This document shows positions 10,494 to 21,573 of a stretch of DNA of 64,000 bases, piece after piece; within the stretch, counting starts at the first letter, position 1; the number at the start of each line of letters is the position of its first letter. The translations under genes were made by a program, and so were the position numbers. The notes under the pieces are model-generated. The model was not told where the DNA came from. It worked only from the letters and a program-made list of their open reading frames with translations, and did no database searches. The DNA is from Chara braunii (lineage: Eukaryota > Streptophyta > Charophyceae > Charales > Characeae). The DNA is taken from positions 6,250,420 through 6,314,419 of the forward strand of contig BFEA01000014.1 of the NCBI GenBank assembly GCA_003427395.1, read 5' to 3'.

Positions 10494-12351
10494 CTACTGG
10501 CCGGATGTGTTTCCCTTATTGCTGCTCGTAAATGCGCGAATTTGGGCAAAAGATCCCTCAAAACCACCTTTGGGAGGAATCTTTTGGGAGACTTTCACGT
10601 TCTTGCATTTGAACTGCTTATGGCCATAATCGCCATTGTTAATGCAAGCTCCTTGCAAGTATCGATCCCTCCACACATCTTGATCCAGGCAAACCTTCAC
10701 CCAAGTTGGAGTCTTGTTTGAGTTATGAGCGTGCTCTGGACTCTTTTGTTGACCGCCCTTGCCACGGCCTGCCGCCTTTCCTTCTATGACAGCGAGGCTG
10801 CCACCCTCTGCACTCCCCTCGCGGCCTAACTTTGTCTCCTCCACAAGATCAGAGAGATCATTGATCTCGGTTTGATTCCTAGCGCAATCAACCATCATGA
10901 ATCGACTACCCTTTTTCTTTCATTCTTGTGGGGGCTTTTTCTTCCTACTGTCTGTAGCATGTTGTTGTGCTTTTTCTAGCTTAGCCCTAAGTCCAAGGCC
11001 TTCTTGCTAAAGGAGTCAAGAGTATGATACTCGATGCTTGCCTCGCTAACCATCAAGTTCTTGATGTTTGTAGGAAGACATATAAGATACATGGTGAGCA
11101 AGACATGTGAATCATAGTGGACTACAGGGACGCCTATGAGTTTCTCCACGACGATGGTGAGCTCACGCGTAGACGTGTATCTTCTGGTATCAAGCCAGGA
11201 CAGTGCATGAGTGGCCTATTGGGCCTGCTGTGGGTTGTGCCATCGCGTTTCAACCAACGCCATGAAACTCTCTAGTGTGTGGGTTTTCACGCAATCATTC
11301 ATCCGTCGTCCGAATCCCTCAGATGCCACTACTCCATTTGACCATCTTGTTGCCGATCCCTCAAGATATGAGGCGATAGTGATCACCTCTTCTTATAGAA
11401 ATGCCCTCTTCTCCCTAACCCACACTGGAACCGTCGACAACCAAGTGTCGAGTGCCTCGCCCTTCTTGTCTCTTGAGAAGGTAGAAGGTGGTTTCCGTGG
11501 AGTCTTGGGGTACTAAGTCTGTTGTGGTTCCATTGGTGGGATCGGCTGCGGCCCAATAGCCGCAGCAACTGGACTGGAAGATGAAGCAACAACAGTCTGT
11601 GCTGCTGCTGCTGGCGTACCAATTGGTGGGATGTCAAATTGAGGGACAAATGGGCTTGTTATCATCAGTGTAACGACTGGCGATGGAAACACTGCTTGCG
11701 GTCGGATATTGGGCCCCCCAGGTAAGGAGGGATGTGGTCCTCCTCTTGCCTGCATAACATTCAATATTTGGTCAAGGGTGTCTTGGATGGAATCCAGTTT
11801 GCTGTCCATGTATACATATATACTCAGGATACCTGCCTTGAGGATCTTTCTCGTATTGTCAAGGGTTGAGTCGTCTAACCCTTCTATTGCAGCCTTGCCT
11901 ACCCTTCTACTCTCTAATCTAGCTTTCCTATTTCTAATCTCATTTTCTCTTTCGGTAGCTTCCCTAGGTTCCTTCTCTAAATGTAAGCGGATCAACTCCA
12001 CCTGTTGGAGTTCTATGGCCTCTCGTAAGTTCCTTCTCTAAACGTAAGCGGATCAACTCCACCTGCTGGAGTTCTATGGCCTCTTGTGTGCGAGGAGGTG
12101 GTGACGTGTACTGGGAGCCCGCCATCTAACTCAAAGAAGTGCATGCACTCATCCCATTGGATGTAGCTTGTGAACTCGACGACATGCCTAGTGTCTGTTG
12201 ACCTCGAGGTTGCCATTGCTCCGATAATAGTTCTTGCTGCTGCCAGTGCCTGCTCTGCTGTTGCTGCTGCTTCTCTAGCCCGCTGCAAACGTTCAGCCTC
12301 CGCCTCACACCTTATAGCTTTTTCGCCCCCGGATGGTAAAGACTGGTGCAT
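10494..12351 (-). pseudogene. Element D gag (broken)
   Basis: Three minus-strand pieces in order: 12013-12351 (alanine- and glutamate-rich N-terminus with REAAATAEQALAAARTIIGA), 11513-12001 (basic and acidic helix, then a Pro-, Ala- and Ser-rich stretch), and about 10494-11400 with the capsid-like region and CLDQDVWRDRYLQG followed by ACINNGDYGHKQFKC. That last motif is a CCHC zinc knuckle whose second cysteine is replaced by asparagine. Element H gag has the intact version CINCGEYGH. Gag would package element RNA in cytoplasmic particles. Stops and frame changes separate the pieces. No pol of this copy remains in place. Confidence 0.8.
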
Positions 12352-13380
12352 GATGGGGATCCTAAGTGATTCCTAATGTGTCATCCTTTTCTCTACAGAT
12401 TTGTCCTCCCCACCACCTGATCCACTCATCAGTCACTTTCGGCAGTAGAGCCCTCACTAGAACCTACCAAAGCATGTGTCTAATCGAGTTGAAGAATAAT
12501 TAAAAATAAACAAATAGTCGACAAGTCACCTAGCCCACCCAATCAGGTGGTGTCAACAACATTTACACAGACTGAGCAAGCGATCTATCCCTACTTCGAT
12601 TAGTTCTCTTACAACAGCAACGAATCAGAACTGGCTTAGTAGACTACTACAGTTTTAGTTTGATATTGTCTATTAGGTGTTAGCAGTCTGTCACCTCAAC
12701 TAATTAAAAATAAAAATAAATCATTTGCACAGATGTATGTAGATATGGGAATGAATTATGTATGTGTTCGAGCATCAATTGGAACCTTCCCTTCCTTTGT
12801 ATCCAAGGATCCTGACTTGCATCATCAAGCAGCAATGTCTGTCGTGTGCACAACAACGCACCCTTGTGCCCAAGAACCCGCTTATGACCAGTTCTGCCCT
12901 TTGTTTATCCTCGCGTGCAACGAGCCTTCCATCCAATGATTTGGCTGATCAAGAGGCAGTTTAAGGATAGACCCCAAGGTCCTCGAGAATTATTTTACGT
13001 TGTAGACAGGACGACGATCATAGCCAGAGATCAAATTCCACCAGAGGTTCTTTATAGACGGTCTGGTAGACGTCTCGCATAAGACTGGTTAGTCCACGTT
13101 CCCTCTGCACCACAACAAGAGCTTAAAGGACAAAGCAGCAAAGCATGTGTGTTGTACTCCCATGGGTTGGCATGGTGACCATGACTCGTGGTTCGACTAG
13201 GGGCCCTTTAGAGGCACCGCCCTCTCCTGCCAGATGTGTCATGAGGAAGAATGTCGACGCTCAAGGTAGAGTGCTCACGACTCCTGAACTAGAAGAGGAC
13301 ACTAGAGTTGGACTCACTTCCTCGTGGTAAGAAGAGATTGAGATGGGAGGATAAGGTAAGGGACCAACGCACTCAAGTCC

Positions 13381-13387
<7 letters not shown>
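12352..13387 (-). other. Element D 5' leader
   Basis: Non-coding. It aligns with the leader of element H at about 57000-57930; the shared landmark is a block near 13145-13350 including CTCCCATGGGTTGGCA and CACTTCCTCGTGGTAAGAAG. No PBS or 5' LTR follows to the right; the leader ends in a CT run. Confidence 0.65.

Positions 13388-13437
<50 letters not shown>
13388..13437. repeat. (CT)n microsatellite at the element D leader end
   Basis: About 50 bases of pure CT, which is GA on the sense strand of element D. Confidence 0.95.
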
Positions 13438-13438
<1 letters not shown>

Positions 13439-13617
13439 CTCTACCGCGCCCATTTTTTTTTCGTTCGTTTCTTCTTATTTTTGTGAACTTTTTTTTCTTT
13501 TTCTTTTGCTCGTTGTTTTGGGAATAATGGTCGTCCGACGGTGGGTACCGCGCTCGATGCGGCGCGTTAACGACCGCGTCATCTTTTTCAAGTTGGGCGA
13601 GGTACTGGTGGCTTAAA
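13438..13617. mobile_element. Right end of a TTAA-type DNA transposon
   Basis: Ends GTACTGGTGGCTTAAA at 13602-13617, the complement of the termini at 28872 and 54904. The interior is purine/pyrimidine-biased with poly-T runs, like the MITE at 54904-56021. The matching left end is either lost or the one at 9208. Confidence 0.5.
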
Positions 13618-13689
13618 TGAGGACTCACAATCTTTGTCCCATAACCAAGGTTTTTCCTTCTTCGAGAGATGGTTAACAACACACTATAT

Positions 13690-14990
13690 AGAGGTCACTT
13701 TCAGCCGCTTCAGGTCCCCATCAAATGGCTGGATCGGGGTACTCGAAGCCCTTTCCAGACGCTTCAGCCACTTCAGCGGTTTCAGGTCCCCACCTGAAAT
13801 TCCTGAAATGACCTGAAGTGGCTGAAGCTTCTGTAAAGGGTTTCAAGTACCCCCATCCAAATGGTTGGATGGGGGTACCCGGAACCCTTTTCAGAAGCTT
13901 CAGCCACTTCAACGGTTTCAAGTCCCCACCTGAAATTCTTGNNNNNNNNNNNNNNNNNNNNNNNNNNNNNNNNNNNNNNNNNNNNNNNNNNNNNNNNNNN
14001 NNNNNNNNNNNNNNNNNNNNNNNNNNNNNNNNNNNNNNNNNNNNNNNNNNNNNNNNNNNNNNNNNNNNNNNNNNNNNNNNNNNNNNNNNNNNNNNNNNNN
14101 NNNNNNNNNNNNNNNNNNNNNNNNNNNNNNNNNNNNNNNNNNNNNNNNNNNNNNNNNNNNNNNNNNNNNNNNNNNNNNNNNNNNNNNNNNNNNNNNNNNN
14201 NNNNNNNNNNNNNNNNNNNNNNNNNNNNNNNNNNNNNNNNNNNNNNNNNNNNNNNNNNNNNNNNNNNNNNNNNNNNNNNNNNNNNNNNNNNNNNNNNNNN
14301 NNNNNNNNNNNNNNNNNNNNNNNNNNNNNNNNNNNNNNNNNNNNNNNNNNNNNNNNNNNNNNNNNNNNNNNNNNNNNNNNNNNNNNNNNNNNNNNNNNNN
14401 NNNNNNNNNNNNNNNNNNNNNNNNNNNNNNNNNNNNNNNNNNNNNNNNNNNNNNNNNNNNNNNNNNNNNNNNNNNNNNNNNNNNNNNNNNNNNNNNNNNN
14501 NNNNNNNNNNNNNNNNNNNNNNNNNNNNNNNNNNNNNNNNNNNNNNNNNNNNNNNNNNNNNNNNNNNNNNNNNNNNNNNNNNNNNNNNNNNNNNNNNNNN
14601 NNNNNNNNNNNNNNNNNNNNNNNNNNNNNNNNNNNNNNNNNNNNNNNNNNNNNNNNNNNNNNNNNNNNNNNNNNNNNNNNNNNNNNNNNNNNNNNNNNNN
14701 NNNNNNNNNNNNNNNNNNNNNNNNNNNNNNNNNNNGTTTCGGGTACCCCCATCCAAATGGTTGGATGGGGGTAGCTGAAACCCCTTTCAGAAGCTTCAGC
14801 CACTTCAGCGGTTTCAGGTCCCTACTTGAAATTCTTCAAATGACCTGAAGTGGCCGAAGCTTGTGAAAGGGTTTTCGGGTACCCTCATCCAACCATTTGG
14901 ATAGGGGTACATGAAACCCCTTGCAGAAGCTTTCAGGTCATTATGGCGGTTTCAAGTCCCCACCTGAAATTCCTAAAATGACTTGAAGTG
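13690..14990. repeat. Dyad satellite array, about 135-bp period, spanning the gap
   Basis: Units repeat at 13731 and 13866 (period 135) and resume after the gap at 14736. Each unit is itself an imperfect inverted repeat: GAAGCTTCAGCCACTTCA in one arm and its complement in the other, bounded by GGGGGTACC and its complement. The ORFs spanning the gap are artefacts of N bases. Confidence 0.88.
13942..14735. other. Assembly gap (794 N)
   Basis: A run of N inside the satellite array, probably because near-identical dyad repeats could not be assembled. The true length is unknown. Confidence 1.
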
Positions 14991-14993
14991 GCT

Positions 14994-15427
14994 GAAAAAC
15001 AGGCAGAAAAAAAAAGAGAAAAAAAACATAAAATTTATCCTCCAAACCACCCGAAAGTTCTCAAATGACCTGAAGTGCCTTCAGACCATTTGAGCGGTTT
15101 CATACCACTTCTGAATCTTTCATTCTGAAATTCCAGGTGGTCATTAACCATTAGTGCCTTCTTCAGAAGTCTTCTCATACGTGCAACTATCAATGAGAAG
15201 TTGAAGTGGCTGAAAAATAGGTAGAAAAAAAAGAGAAAAAGAACATAAAATTTATCCTCGAAACCACCTAAAACTTCTCAAATGACCTGAAGTGCCTTCA
15301 GGCCATTTGAGCGGTTTCAGACCACTTCAGAATCTTTCATTCTGAAATTCCAGGTGGTCATTAACCATTAGTGCCTTCTTCAGAAGTTTTCTCATACGCG
15401 CAACTATCAATGAGAAGTTCCTTACGA
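14994..15427. repeat. Two tandem copies of a 218-bp unit with 35-bp palindromes
   Basis: Units start at 14994 and 15212. Each contains an A-rich block and then a near-perfect 35-bp palindrome (15060-15094 and 15277-15311) built from CTCAAATGACCTGAAG and its complement around TG. The TGACCTGAAGTGG-type core is shared with the 135-bp satellite, so the units are related. Confidence 0.88.
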
Positions 15428-15962
15428 ACTTCATGTAGTAACTCGCAAGTCCTAGAAAAGATACGAGTGCAGTTATAGTTTTGGGTTTGGGCCAATCTCG
15501 AATTGATGTGATATTTTTCTCTTCGGGCCTTAGTCCCTCTTTGTTTACGATATGCCTTTAATACAACATCTCAAGCTTAGCAAATGCTTCTTAGGATTCA
15601 ATTTAAAGTCGCAACTTCCGAAGAACCATTCGTAGGTGTTTCTCGTGATCCTCAAGTGTCTTATTATACACGAGGATATCATCAAGATATACAACTACAA
15701 ACTGATCCAGCCATTGACGAAAGTGTTCATTCATAGCAGGAGCATTGGTCGGTCCGAAAGGCATAACCACGAACTCATAGTGACCATACGTGGTTCGGAA
15801 GGTTGTTTTGTGTTCATCCTCAGGAGCCACCTCGATTTGGTGGTCCCTGACTTGAGATCAATCTTACTGAAGTACTTGCATCCCTGCAACTGATCCAACA
15901 AGTTGTCAATGCGTGGAAGTGGTTTCGCGTTCTTGATAGTGATGGAGTTTAGCCGACGATAG
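15428..15962 (-). pseudogene. Element E reverse transcriptase, central and C-terminal part
   Basis: Minus-strand RT blocks include [26 protein letters not shown] and [18 protein letters not shown], with an intact YLDD active site at 15678-15689. The upstream finger blocks are present in broken frames around 15840-15960 (FSKIDLKS-type). Downstream the thumb region is decayed, and the gene is cut at about 15428 by satellite DNA. Confidence 0.87.
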
Positions 15963-16661
15963 TCAATACAAAGTCTGACTCACCTTCCTTTTTGTGCACG
16001 AATAAAACAGAAGCACCATAAGAGGAGATGAACTTGGACAAATCCATCTTTTTTTAGTTAGTTCTTGCAATTGTTTTTTTAATTCCACACGTTCCCGAGG
16101 AGACGGACAATAGATGGGACCTTTAGGAATCGTGCTATTGGGAATAATCTCAATGGTGTGCTTGATAGCCCGCTCAGTAATTCCCGTCGGCTTAGTCTGC
16201 AACTCCTTGTACTCGTGAAGTAATTTCTCAATGGGAGGAGGATAGGATGAGGAATATTCACGAACTCGCTTAACGAGCACCATCATCACATCCTGTTCCA
16301 ACTTCTTTTTCGAGACCATTGATCTAAAGGTTGGGTAACTTATACAACAAGAAAACAGTGATGAGTCATATCTAGACTTACGGTACAATTTAATAGCTTT
16401 CAAATCGGATTTTTCGTCCTTTAGCTTTACAGTCTTTTCTTTGAACTTGATGTCTGGGTTGGATTCCTTGTGCCAATCCATTTTCAGAATCATGTCAAAG
16501 AGTAAGTTCTTCTCAATTAAGAAACACACTTCATGCAATATTATTTTGCCTTCCTTTGTACGAAAGTAACACTTCACACGATCGACATATTGAGAGACTG
16601 TGATCGTGTTCTTGTCAGCCAACATAGGCGTGATAGGTCTAGATAGGTACTTTATCTTCAT
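15963..16661 (-). pseudogene. Element E protease end and RT N-terminal region
   Basis: An open frame of 232 residues. The first part is the protease C-terminal half and spacer (QYVDRVKCYFRTKEGK, LLFDMILKMDWHKES, a variant of the ILGMDWL motif). It continues into the RT entry region with EKLLHEYKELQTKPTG, AIKHTIEIIPNSTIPKG and LQELTKKRWICPSSSP. The frame is lost just after, where GAPVLFV is expected. Confidence 0.85.
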
Positions 16662-17048
16662 TCCTAGACGCGACTTGCGAATTGCCTCTTATGAAATATA
16701 GGACCGTGTCGATCCTGGGTCTAACAGAGCACGTACTTGCGTATGTGCAATCTCAATGTCTGTGATCATTAACTCACCCTTAGACTTTGCTTTCTTAGCC
16801 CACAAACTTCTTAAAGCTATGAGTTCATTTCCAAGTTCGACAAAGGAATCGTCCACAGAGAGCGAGCATAAAACAATGTCAGGGTGTTCTTGACAACGGG
16901 CTGAAGAAGAGCCATCCTTTGCCGTATGAGTCGGGGGGTTGAAAGGGGTGATCAGCGCCTTACCTTCAACTAAAACTCCCAACTTAATAGGAGCAGATGC
17001 TACTCCTACCGCCTGCTCGCTTTTGGGTTTCGAATGAGTGGGCACCAT
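16662..17048 (-). pseudogene. Element E protease N-terminal part
   Basis: Contains ELMITDIEIAHTQVRALLDP followed by GSTRSYIS. The retroviral-type aspartic protease motif D-S/T-G-A/S appears here as D-P-G-S: the catalytic aspartate is kept but the next residue is proline. It lies directly after the zinc knuckle, as in other gypsy gag-pol genes. Confidence 0.8.
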
Positions 17049-17083
17049 CCAATTATATGCCCAACAGTTTCACACTGGAGGCA
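17042..17083 (-). other. Element E gag CCHC zinc knuckle
   Basis: CLQCETVGHIIGWC on the minus strand fits C-x2-C-x4-H-x4-C exactly. It is in a different frame from the following protease ORF, so a frameshift separates them. Confidence 0.88.
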
Positions 17084-18873
17084 CTACCTGTTGTTCATCC
17101 GGTCTTGCCATTGGTCTCATGCCATTCCCATCTTTTCTCAAGGCTTGCCGCCTGCAATGTTGGTGTGCTTGGGAAAGGAGCGTGGTCTCTTCGTCTTGTT
17201 CCAGTTTGAAGTGGTGCCACCCTTGTTGGCCACCACGACAATGACGTCACCCTTTCCTGACTCACTGCCGCCAATAACTCTACCCTCGACCTCGTCAAGG
17301 GGCAACTTCTCCAACAACACACGAAGAAGTGTCCTTAACTCTCAAGTTGTATCGTCGTCAAAGACGACAAGCATGTGATCCTGTTGCTTTTGCCGCCACA
17401 GGACACGCTTCCCATATCCACCAACCGGACCATTCTTTGCCGCAGATGCATAGGTTCCTTTTACTTGTGCTGTCATTTGCTCCCTTTGGAGCGCGAGGTC
17501 GCAAAATTGTCTGTAATTGTACTCACCAGATTTCGCTTCGGGATGAGATGTCCTCGAATGGGTTCCGACAATGACCGTTAGAAGATGTACAAAACTTGAT
17601 CATCCTGCAGGTTTAGACCAAGTACCCGCAACAAGTGATCAACTTCTCGAGACAAGGCGCCGATAGTCGTCCAGCGCTTTTGCTATGATAGTGAGCTCTT
17701 CAAAGGCCTTGTCAACCGTTGTTTTGTCCAGAAGTCTCTCTGCGCTGGCTTCAGACAACACCTTGAGGGTCAATGTTTTGTCCCACTCACCAAAACCTTT
17801 GAGGCCAGCAGCGATGGCTTCAGACAACACCCATTTCTTTGCTACCTCCCCCAGACATGAGGTACTGAAAGCCATTTGGCTTTCTGGCTCGACCGGTGCA
17901 GTTCCACAGTATATCTGGATTTTCGCTATCCAAAGTAGCAAGTGTTTTCCTCGCTTTACATTATAGGTAAAAGCAAGTTTCATCTTTACTTTTTCTTTCC
18001 TTTTCGGCTTCTCTACTTCCTTGGCCGGCTCCTTCGTAGCGGGCTCTTCTATCTTTTCCGCCGGTTTCTAAAGTTCTTTCTTAGAGCTCTCGGGTTTCTC
18101 CGACGTCACTCTTTTCATTGCATCCTTCATTAGTTTCTCTTGGGGTTCTTTCTTTTCTTCTCCCCCCTTGGAAACCCGACGTCACTCTTTTCATTGCATC
18201 CAGTTTCTCTTGGGGTTCTTTCTTTTCTTCTCCCCCCTTGGAAACCCGACGTCACTCTTGTCATTGCATCCTTCATTAGTTTCTCTTGGGGTTCTTTCTT
18301 TTCTTCTCCCCCCTTGGGCTCTTCCTCGACGACCACCTTGTCTTTTCCCTTAATTGTCTGGTCACCGTCTACAATGCGGCGGTGTTGCTATCTATCTTCA
18401 TCTCAAGATAGGCAAGGTAAGTCATCATGGTGTTCAAAACGGATGCAAGATCGGTTTCTGTTCCTTCAAACTGAAAATCGCTCCCGGATTTCATCAATCT
18501 TCTTTTCTTGTTGTTCTCTTTCTCTTCTCTTCCTCTGGTATTCTTCCATCTTTCTTTCTTCCTTCAATGTTTCTTCCAACTGTTTGATATTTCCCTCCAT
18601 AATTTCTTTTGACAGATTAGGCTCTTCTTCAGACTCTCCTCCTCCTCCTTCAGTTGTTCTCTTTCGGCCCATTGCTTTTAGATGCTTGGCGACGTAGCGA
18701 CCTAGGGCTAATCGCCCATTCTTGATGAGTTCTTCAACTCGTCTACCGGTTTCCAGCATCGGCACGGCAGTGTTAGAGGGATATATCTCATCAAGATGGA
18801 GGCCCTCGAATATTTCCAGAGGTAAGTCATGGTCCCCAGTGTGTGAATGCCACAATGAATAATTACAAGACAA
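17084..18873 (-). pseudogene. Element E gag (broken)
   Basis: The N-terminal piece (18466-18873) is a charged coiled-coil-like stretch (EETLKEERKMEEYQRKRRER). A capsid-like piece at 17639-17983 contains KLAFTYNVKRGKHLLLWIAK and CLGEVAKKWVLSEA. Between them lies a three-copy minisatellite (18132-18336). The region 17100-17600 is too decayed to read as one frame. Together with protease and RT downstream this is a gypsy gag. Confidence 0.75.
18132..18336. repeat. Minisatellite inside element E gag
   Basis: Three near-identical copies beginning AGTTTCTCTTGGGG at 18132, 18202 and 18278, with spacings of 70 and 76 bases. Neither spacing is a multiple of three, so the translated lysine- and glutamate-rich repeat changes frame between copies. 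Confidence 0.92.
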
Positions 18874-19587
18874 TAATCAATTCCACGGCCACACTCAGTT
18901 AAATTTCCCTACAGCAAGAAATAAATAAACAAAAATAAGTAAGGAACAGATTTCAATTATTTCTACTTCTAACTTCTGCTGTCTATTCTATGTGATGGCG
19001 TCCTAACGAGAGTGTACAGGTACCGCAGGCATGGCCATTGTGATCAAGACACAACAATACAGGTGAGTATGCACAGCATCCACAGAACAGCCAAGACAAG
19101 TGAGTTGAGTCCACCAACACAACAGTCAATCAATATGTCAGCATCCTTTCCTCTTCGGCTGCACCATCTGCAGATACCAATGCGGCCAGACCCAAGGGCC
19201 GACGCGTGGCATTACAGCCAAATCGTAATGCTGTACCGCCCGCCAGCACACAAGTCCAAGTATCAACTCCTCACCCACGGCAGTGCACAGTCCTGCCACG
19301 TGTCAACCTGGCATGCCAACGCAGCACCTCCGCAGAGTTGCCACATCAATGGCAGTAGGCCTCCAGAAAGGGTGCCACGTCAGAAAGGGTCGTCTGCCAG
19401 ATCATTCAACACTGGTATGCCACGTTAGATCGAAGGTACCACTGGAGTGTGGAGCGCCAAGTCATCAGGTAAATCGCAACAGAGGTACGTGCCACGTCAG
19501 ACAATACCCTGCTGACCCTTGGATGCCACGTCAGCACCCTTGCGCTGTGCCACGTAGGCAGGGCGCCACCTCAGCAGTCCCGATATC

Positions 19588-19640
<53 letters not shown>

Positions 19641-19917
19641 ATTTACCAGCACCACGTCAGCCCGCAGCCAACGGTTCTCTCCCTAAATCTGATCGCCACG
19701 TCAGAACAAAGCACCCCATAAGCAATGTTGCCGTCTTCTCTTCAGCTGGTCCACGTCATCATTTTCAAGGAAGCATGCGCGTGCGTGGCAGTCAATGTCT
19801 ACCCTGCAATGATAATCGTGTGCGTTTTTAAACGCGCTTCTTTCCAGTCGCGCGCAGCACCTCCCATTTACATAGGCGCCACCTGGCGCCTGACAGCAGA
19901 TAGCGACGAAGAAGGTA
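18874..19917 (-). other. Element E 5' leader
   Basis: Non-coding region between PBS and gag. It holds a CT run (19592-19638) and a cluster of GCCACGTCAG-type motifs (see that entry), and an antisense donor-like CAGGTGAGT near 19060. Confidence 0.75.
19592..19638. repeat. (CT)n microsatellite in the element E leader
   Basis: About 47 bases of CT, about 290 bases from the PBS; GA on the element's sense strand. Confidence 0.96.
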
Positions 19918-19930
19918 GGCTCCGATACCA
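19918..19930 (-). other. Element E primer-binding site
   Basis: TGGTATCGGAGCC on the minus strand, three bases after the LTR end ...CATTACA. It matches the 3' end complement of initiator tRNA-Met with one difference from TGGTATCAGAGC. Confidence 0.85.
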
Positions 19931-19933
19931 AAT

Positions 19934-20998
19934 TGTAATGAACCCAGTCTGGAGGATACTCGTCAATTGTCGAAGTACACGAAACTCAGCGCTGAATAAT
20001 GTCTCCAATAATCGTGAATGTGATCTGTGATACAATGTCTCGTAACCAATGGACGAAGAGGAGAGGAGGGGAATAGACAGTTTAGAGGGTGGAAAAGTAA
20101 GTTTCCATCAATGACCACAGAGATAGTAGCCCAGCATTTCCCCTCGCCTCCACGTCAGCAACAGTGCCCAATAACGAGCCTGACAGGGCCTGATCATGTC
20201 AGAGTGCCACGTGGCACAGTTCTCCTGTGAAGACGTTCAGCAGCGTACAGTATTGGCATTAGCAACAGGTAAGTATCCTCTCACTCTCCATCAATCCACA
20301 GATCCCGATCTCCCTCCTTGTCATGTCCAACTCAGCAATGAAGACAGCATGGCAGATGCCATGTCAGCAATGGATACAGGGTGGCATGAGCCACATCAGC
20401 AATGTCGAAGACAGCGTGGCTTGCGCCATGTCAGCAGAGGCTGGCGCGAAGACAGGAAGGCGCCAGCAAGCAAGCAGCAGTCTCGCGTCGTCGTCCACCG
20501 TGCCAGCGTACAGCCAGCATCAAGCCAGTGTCCTGTCAGCATCTAGCCAGCATCAAGCCAGCGGCAAGTCAGCGTCCAGCCAGCATCAAGCCAGCGTCAA
20601 GCCAGCGTCTAGCCAGCGTCAAGTCAGCATAGCAAGACTGAAAGTTGAATCCCTGGAGGCAGGGCCTTATGTTGCGTTTGACGAGGTTGACTGCCTCTGG
20701 TCTCTCACCCACGGTGGCTCCCACTGACTCATAGCCAATGGCCCGGATCTCATACAGTTGCAGACTTCCACTTGGTCCGGATGCTGTCTTGGTACCTGCA
20801 TACAGACAAGTGTGTGTGTCTGACCGGCGGCCTGAGCTGGGTCCATGCAGACTTTGACTCAGGGGCCGCTGAGCAGTTGACCGAATTCAACTGTCGGGTG
20901 CACAGGCCCTGAAGCCATTTTCGGGGGTTTTCTTCCCCCTGGTCGTCACGGCCTTAGGCCGGGGTCGCAGCCTACCTGTGCCTCTCGGGCAACAACAG
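19934..20998 (-). repeat. Element E 5' LTR (outer end uncertain)
   Basis: The inner end (TGTAATG on the plus strand, i.e. ...CATTACA on the sense strand) is fixed by the PBS. The outer end is uncertain; the nearest plausible TG...CA boundary is about 20998. It contains ACGT-core motifs, CAGGTAAGT antisense to the element (20266), and an 11-bp tandem repeat block. Confidence 0.6.
20505..20640. repeat. Short tandem repeat, about 11-bp unit AGCCAGCRTCA
   Basis: About a dozen imperfect copies of AGCCAGCATCA or AGCCAGCGTCA in a row. Translated, it gives only low-complexity Ser-, Gln- and Ala-rich text, so it is not treated as coding. There are no spacers, so it is not a CRISPR array. Confidence 0.9.
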
Positions 20999-21573
20999 GG
21001 CATAACGAGTGGGTTTGTTGCACAGAAGGAATGGCAGAGCGAATTGAAGAATGGATGGGATAGGGGTGAAGTCAGAAGAGCGTGGGGAGAGGATAAAAAG
21101 GGATGCCACAAGATAAACACATGCATCCATTCTTCTGCGATTATTTTTCTTGGATATATTATTGAAATTTTGGCAAAAACTGAACTTGGTCTTGACAATG
21201 CATCATCCATATGCAGATAGATGCTCAACAACTCCTCACACCTCATTGTTTCTGCAGTACAGGGACATCTTCTTTGCCTCAATGAGCAGACAGGAACTGC
21301 TGCCACTTTATTTTTTCCCTGCTTTGTAATTTCTCCATCGTTTCGTCTCCTCCTGCCCCTCTCCTGCACCACTTGTAAAGTTAAAGGGGGAAAAAAAAAA
21401 GCGAGTAAACTCTGATGGGAATGATAGAAGATTATGGCTTCCACTGCTGAAGCCGACTGCCACAACGATGGTTTGGTAGTCCAGGGTGGGTACAATCAAG
21501 CATATCGGGATGTGTGCGATCCAGGCTCCATCTCATGAAGATCGGCTTTGTGGGATTTGTGTGCATTCTGCAG
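20999..21573. other. Unassigned DNA upstream of the NOMO-like exon
   Basis: No recognisable exon or element. It ends in TTTGTGTGCATTCTGCAG, a good 3' splice site for the following exon, so part of it is probably intron. Confidence 0.45.

Larger units (their letters stand above)
19295..20215. promoter_or_regulatory. Cluster of ACGT-core motifs (GCCACGTCAG type)
   Basis: About a dozen copies of GCCACGTCAG or one-base variants at roughly 19295, 19374, 19419, 19491, 19525, 19549, 19651, 19695, 19750, 20149 and 20206, spread over the leader and LTR of element E. On the element's sense strand this reads CTGACGTGGC, a G-box/C-box hybrid of the kind plant bZIP factors bind. Binding is inference; the repetition is seen directly. 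Confidence 0.65.

Noticed and set aside
13721-14803. Very long ORFs of 305-360 residues across the N gap
   Set aside because: Almost all residues are N-derived X; the edges are satellite DNA that is open by chance.
18140-18697. 185-residue plus ORF rich in Phe and Ser
   Set aside because: Antisense of the gag minisatellite and coiled-coil region.
20323-20727. 134-residue Ser/Gln/Ala-rich ORF, also considered as a CRISPR-like array
   Set aside because: It is the 11-bp tandem repeat read through; there are no spacers, and the organism is eukaryotic.
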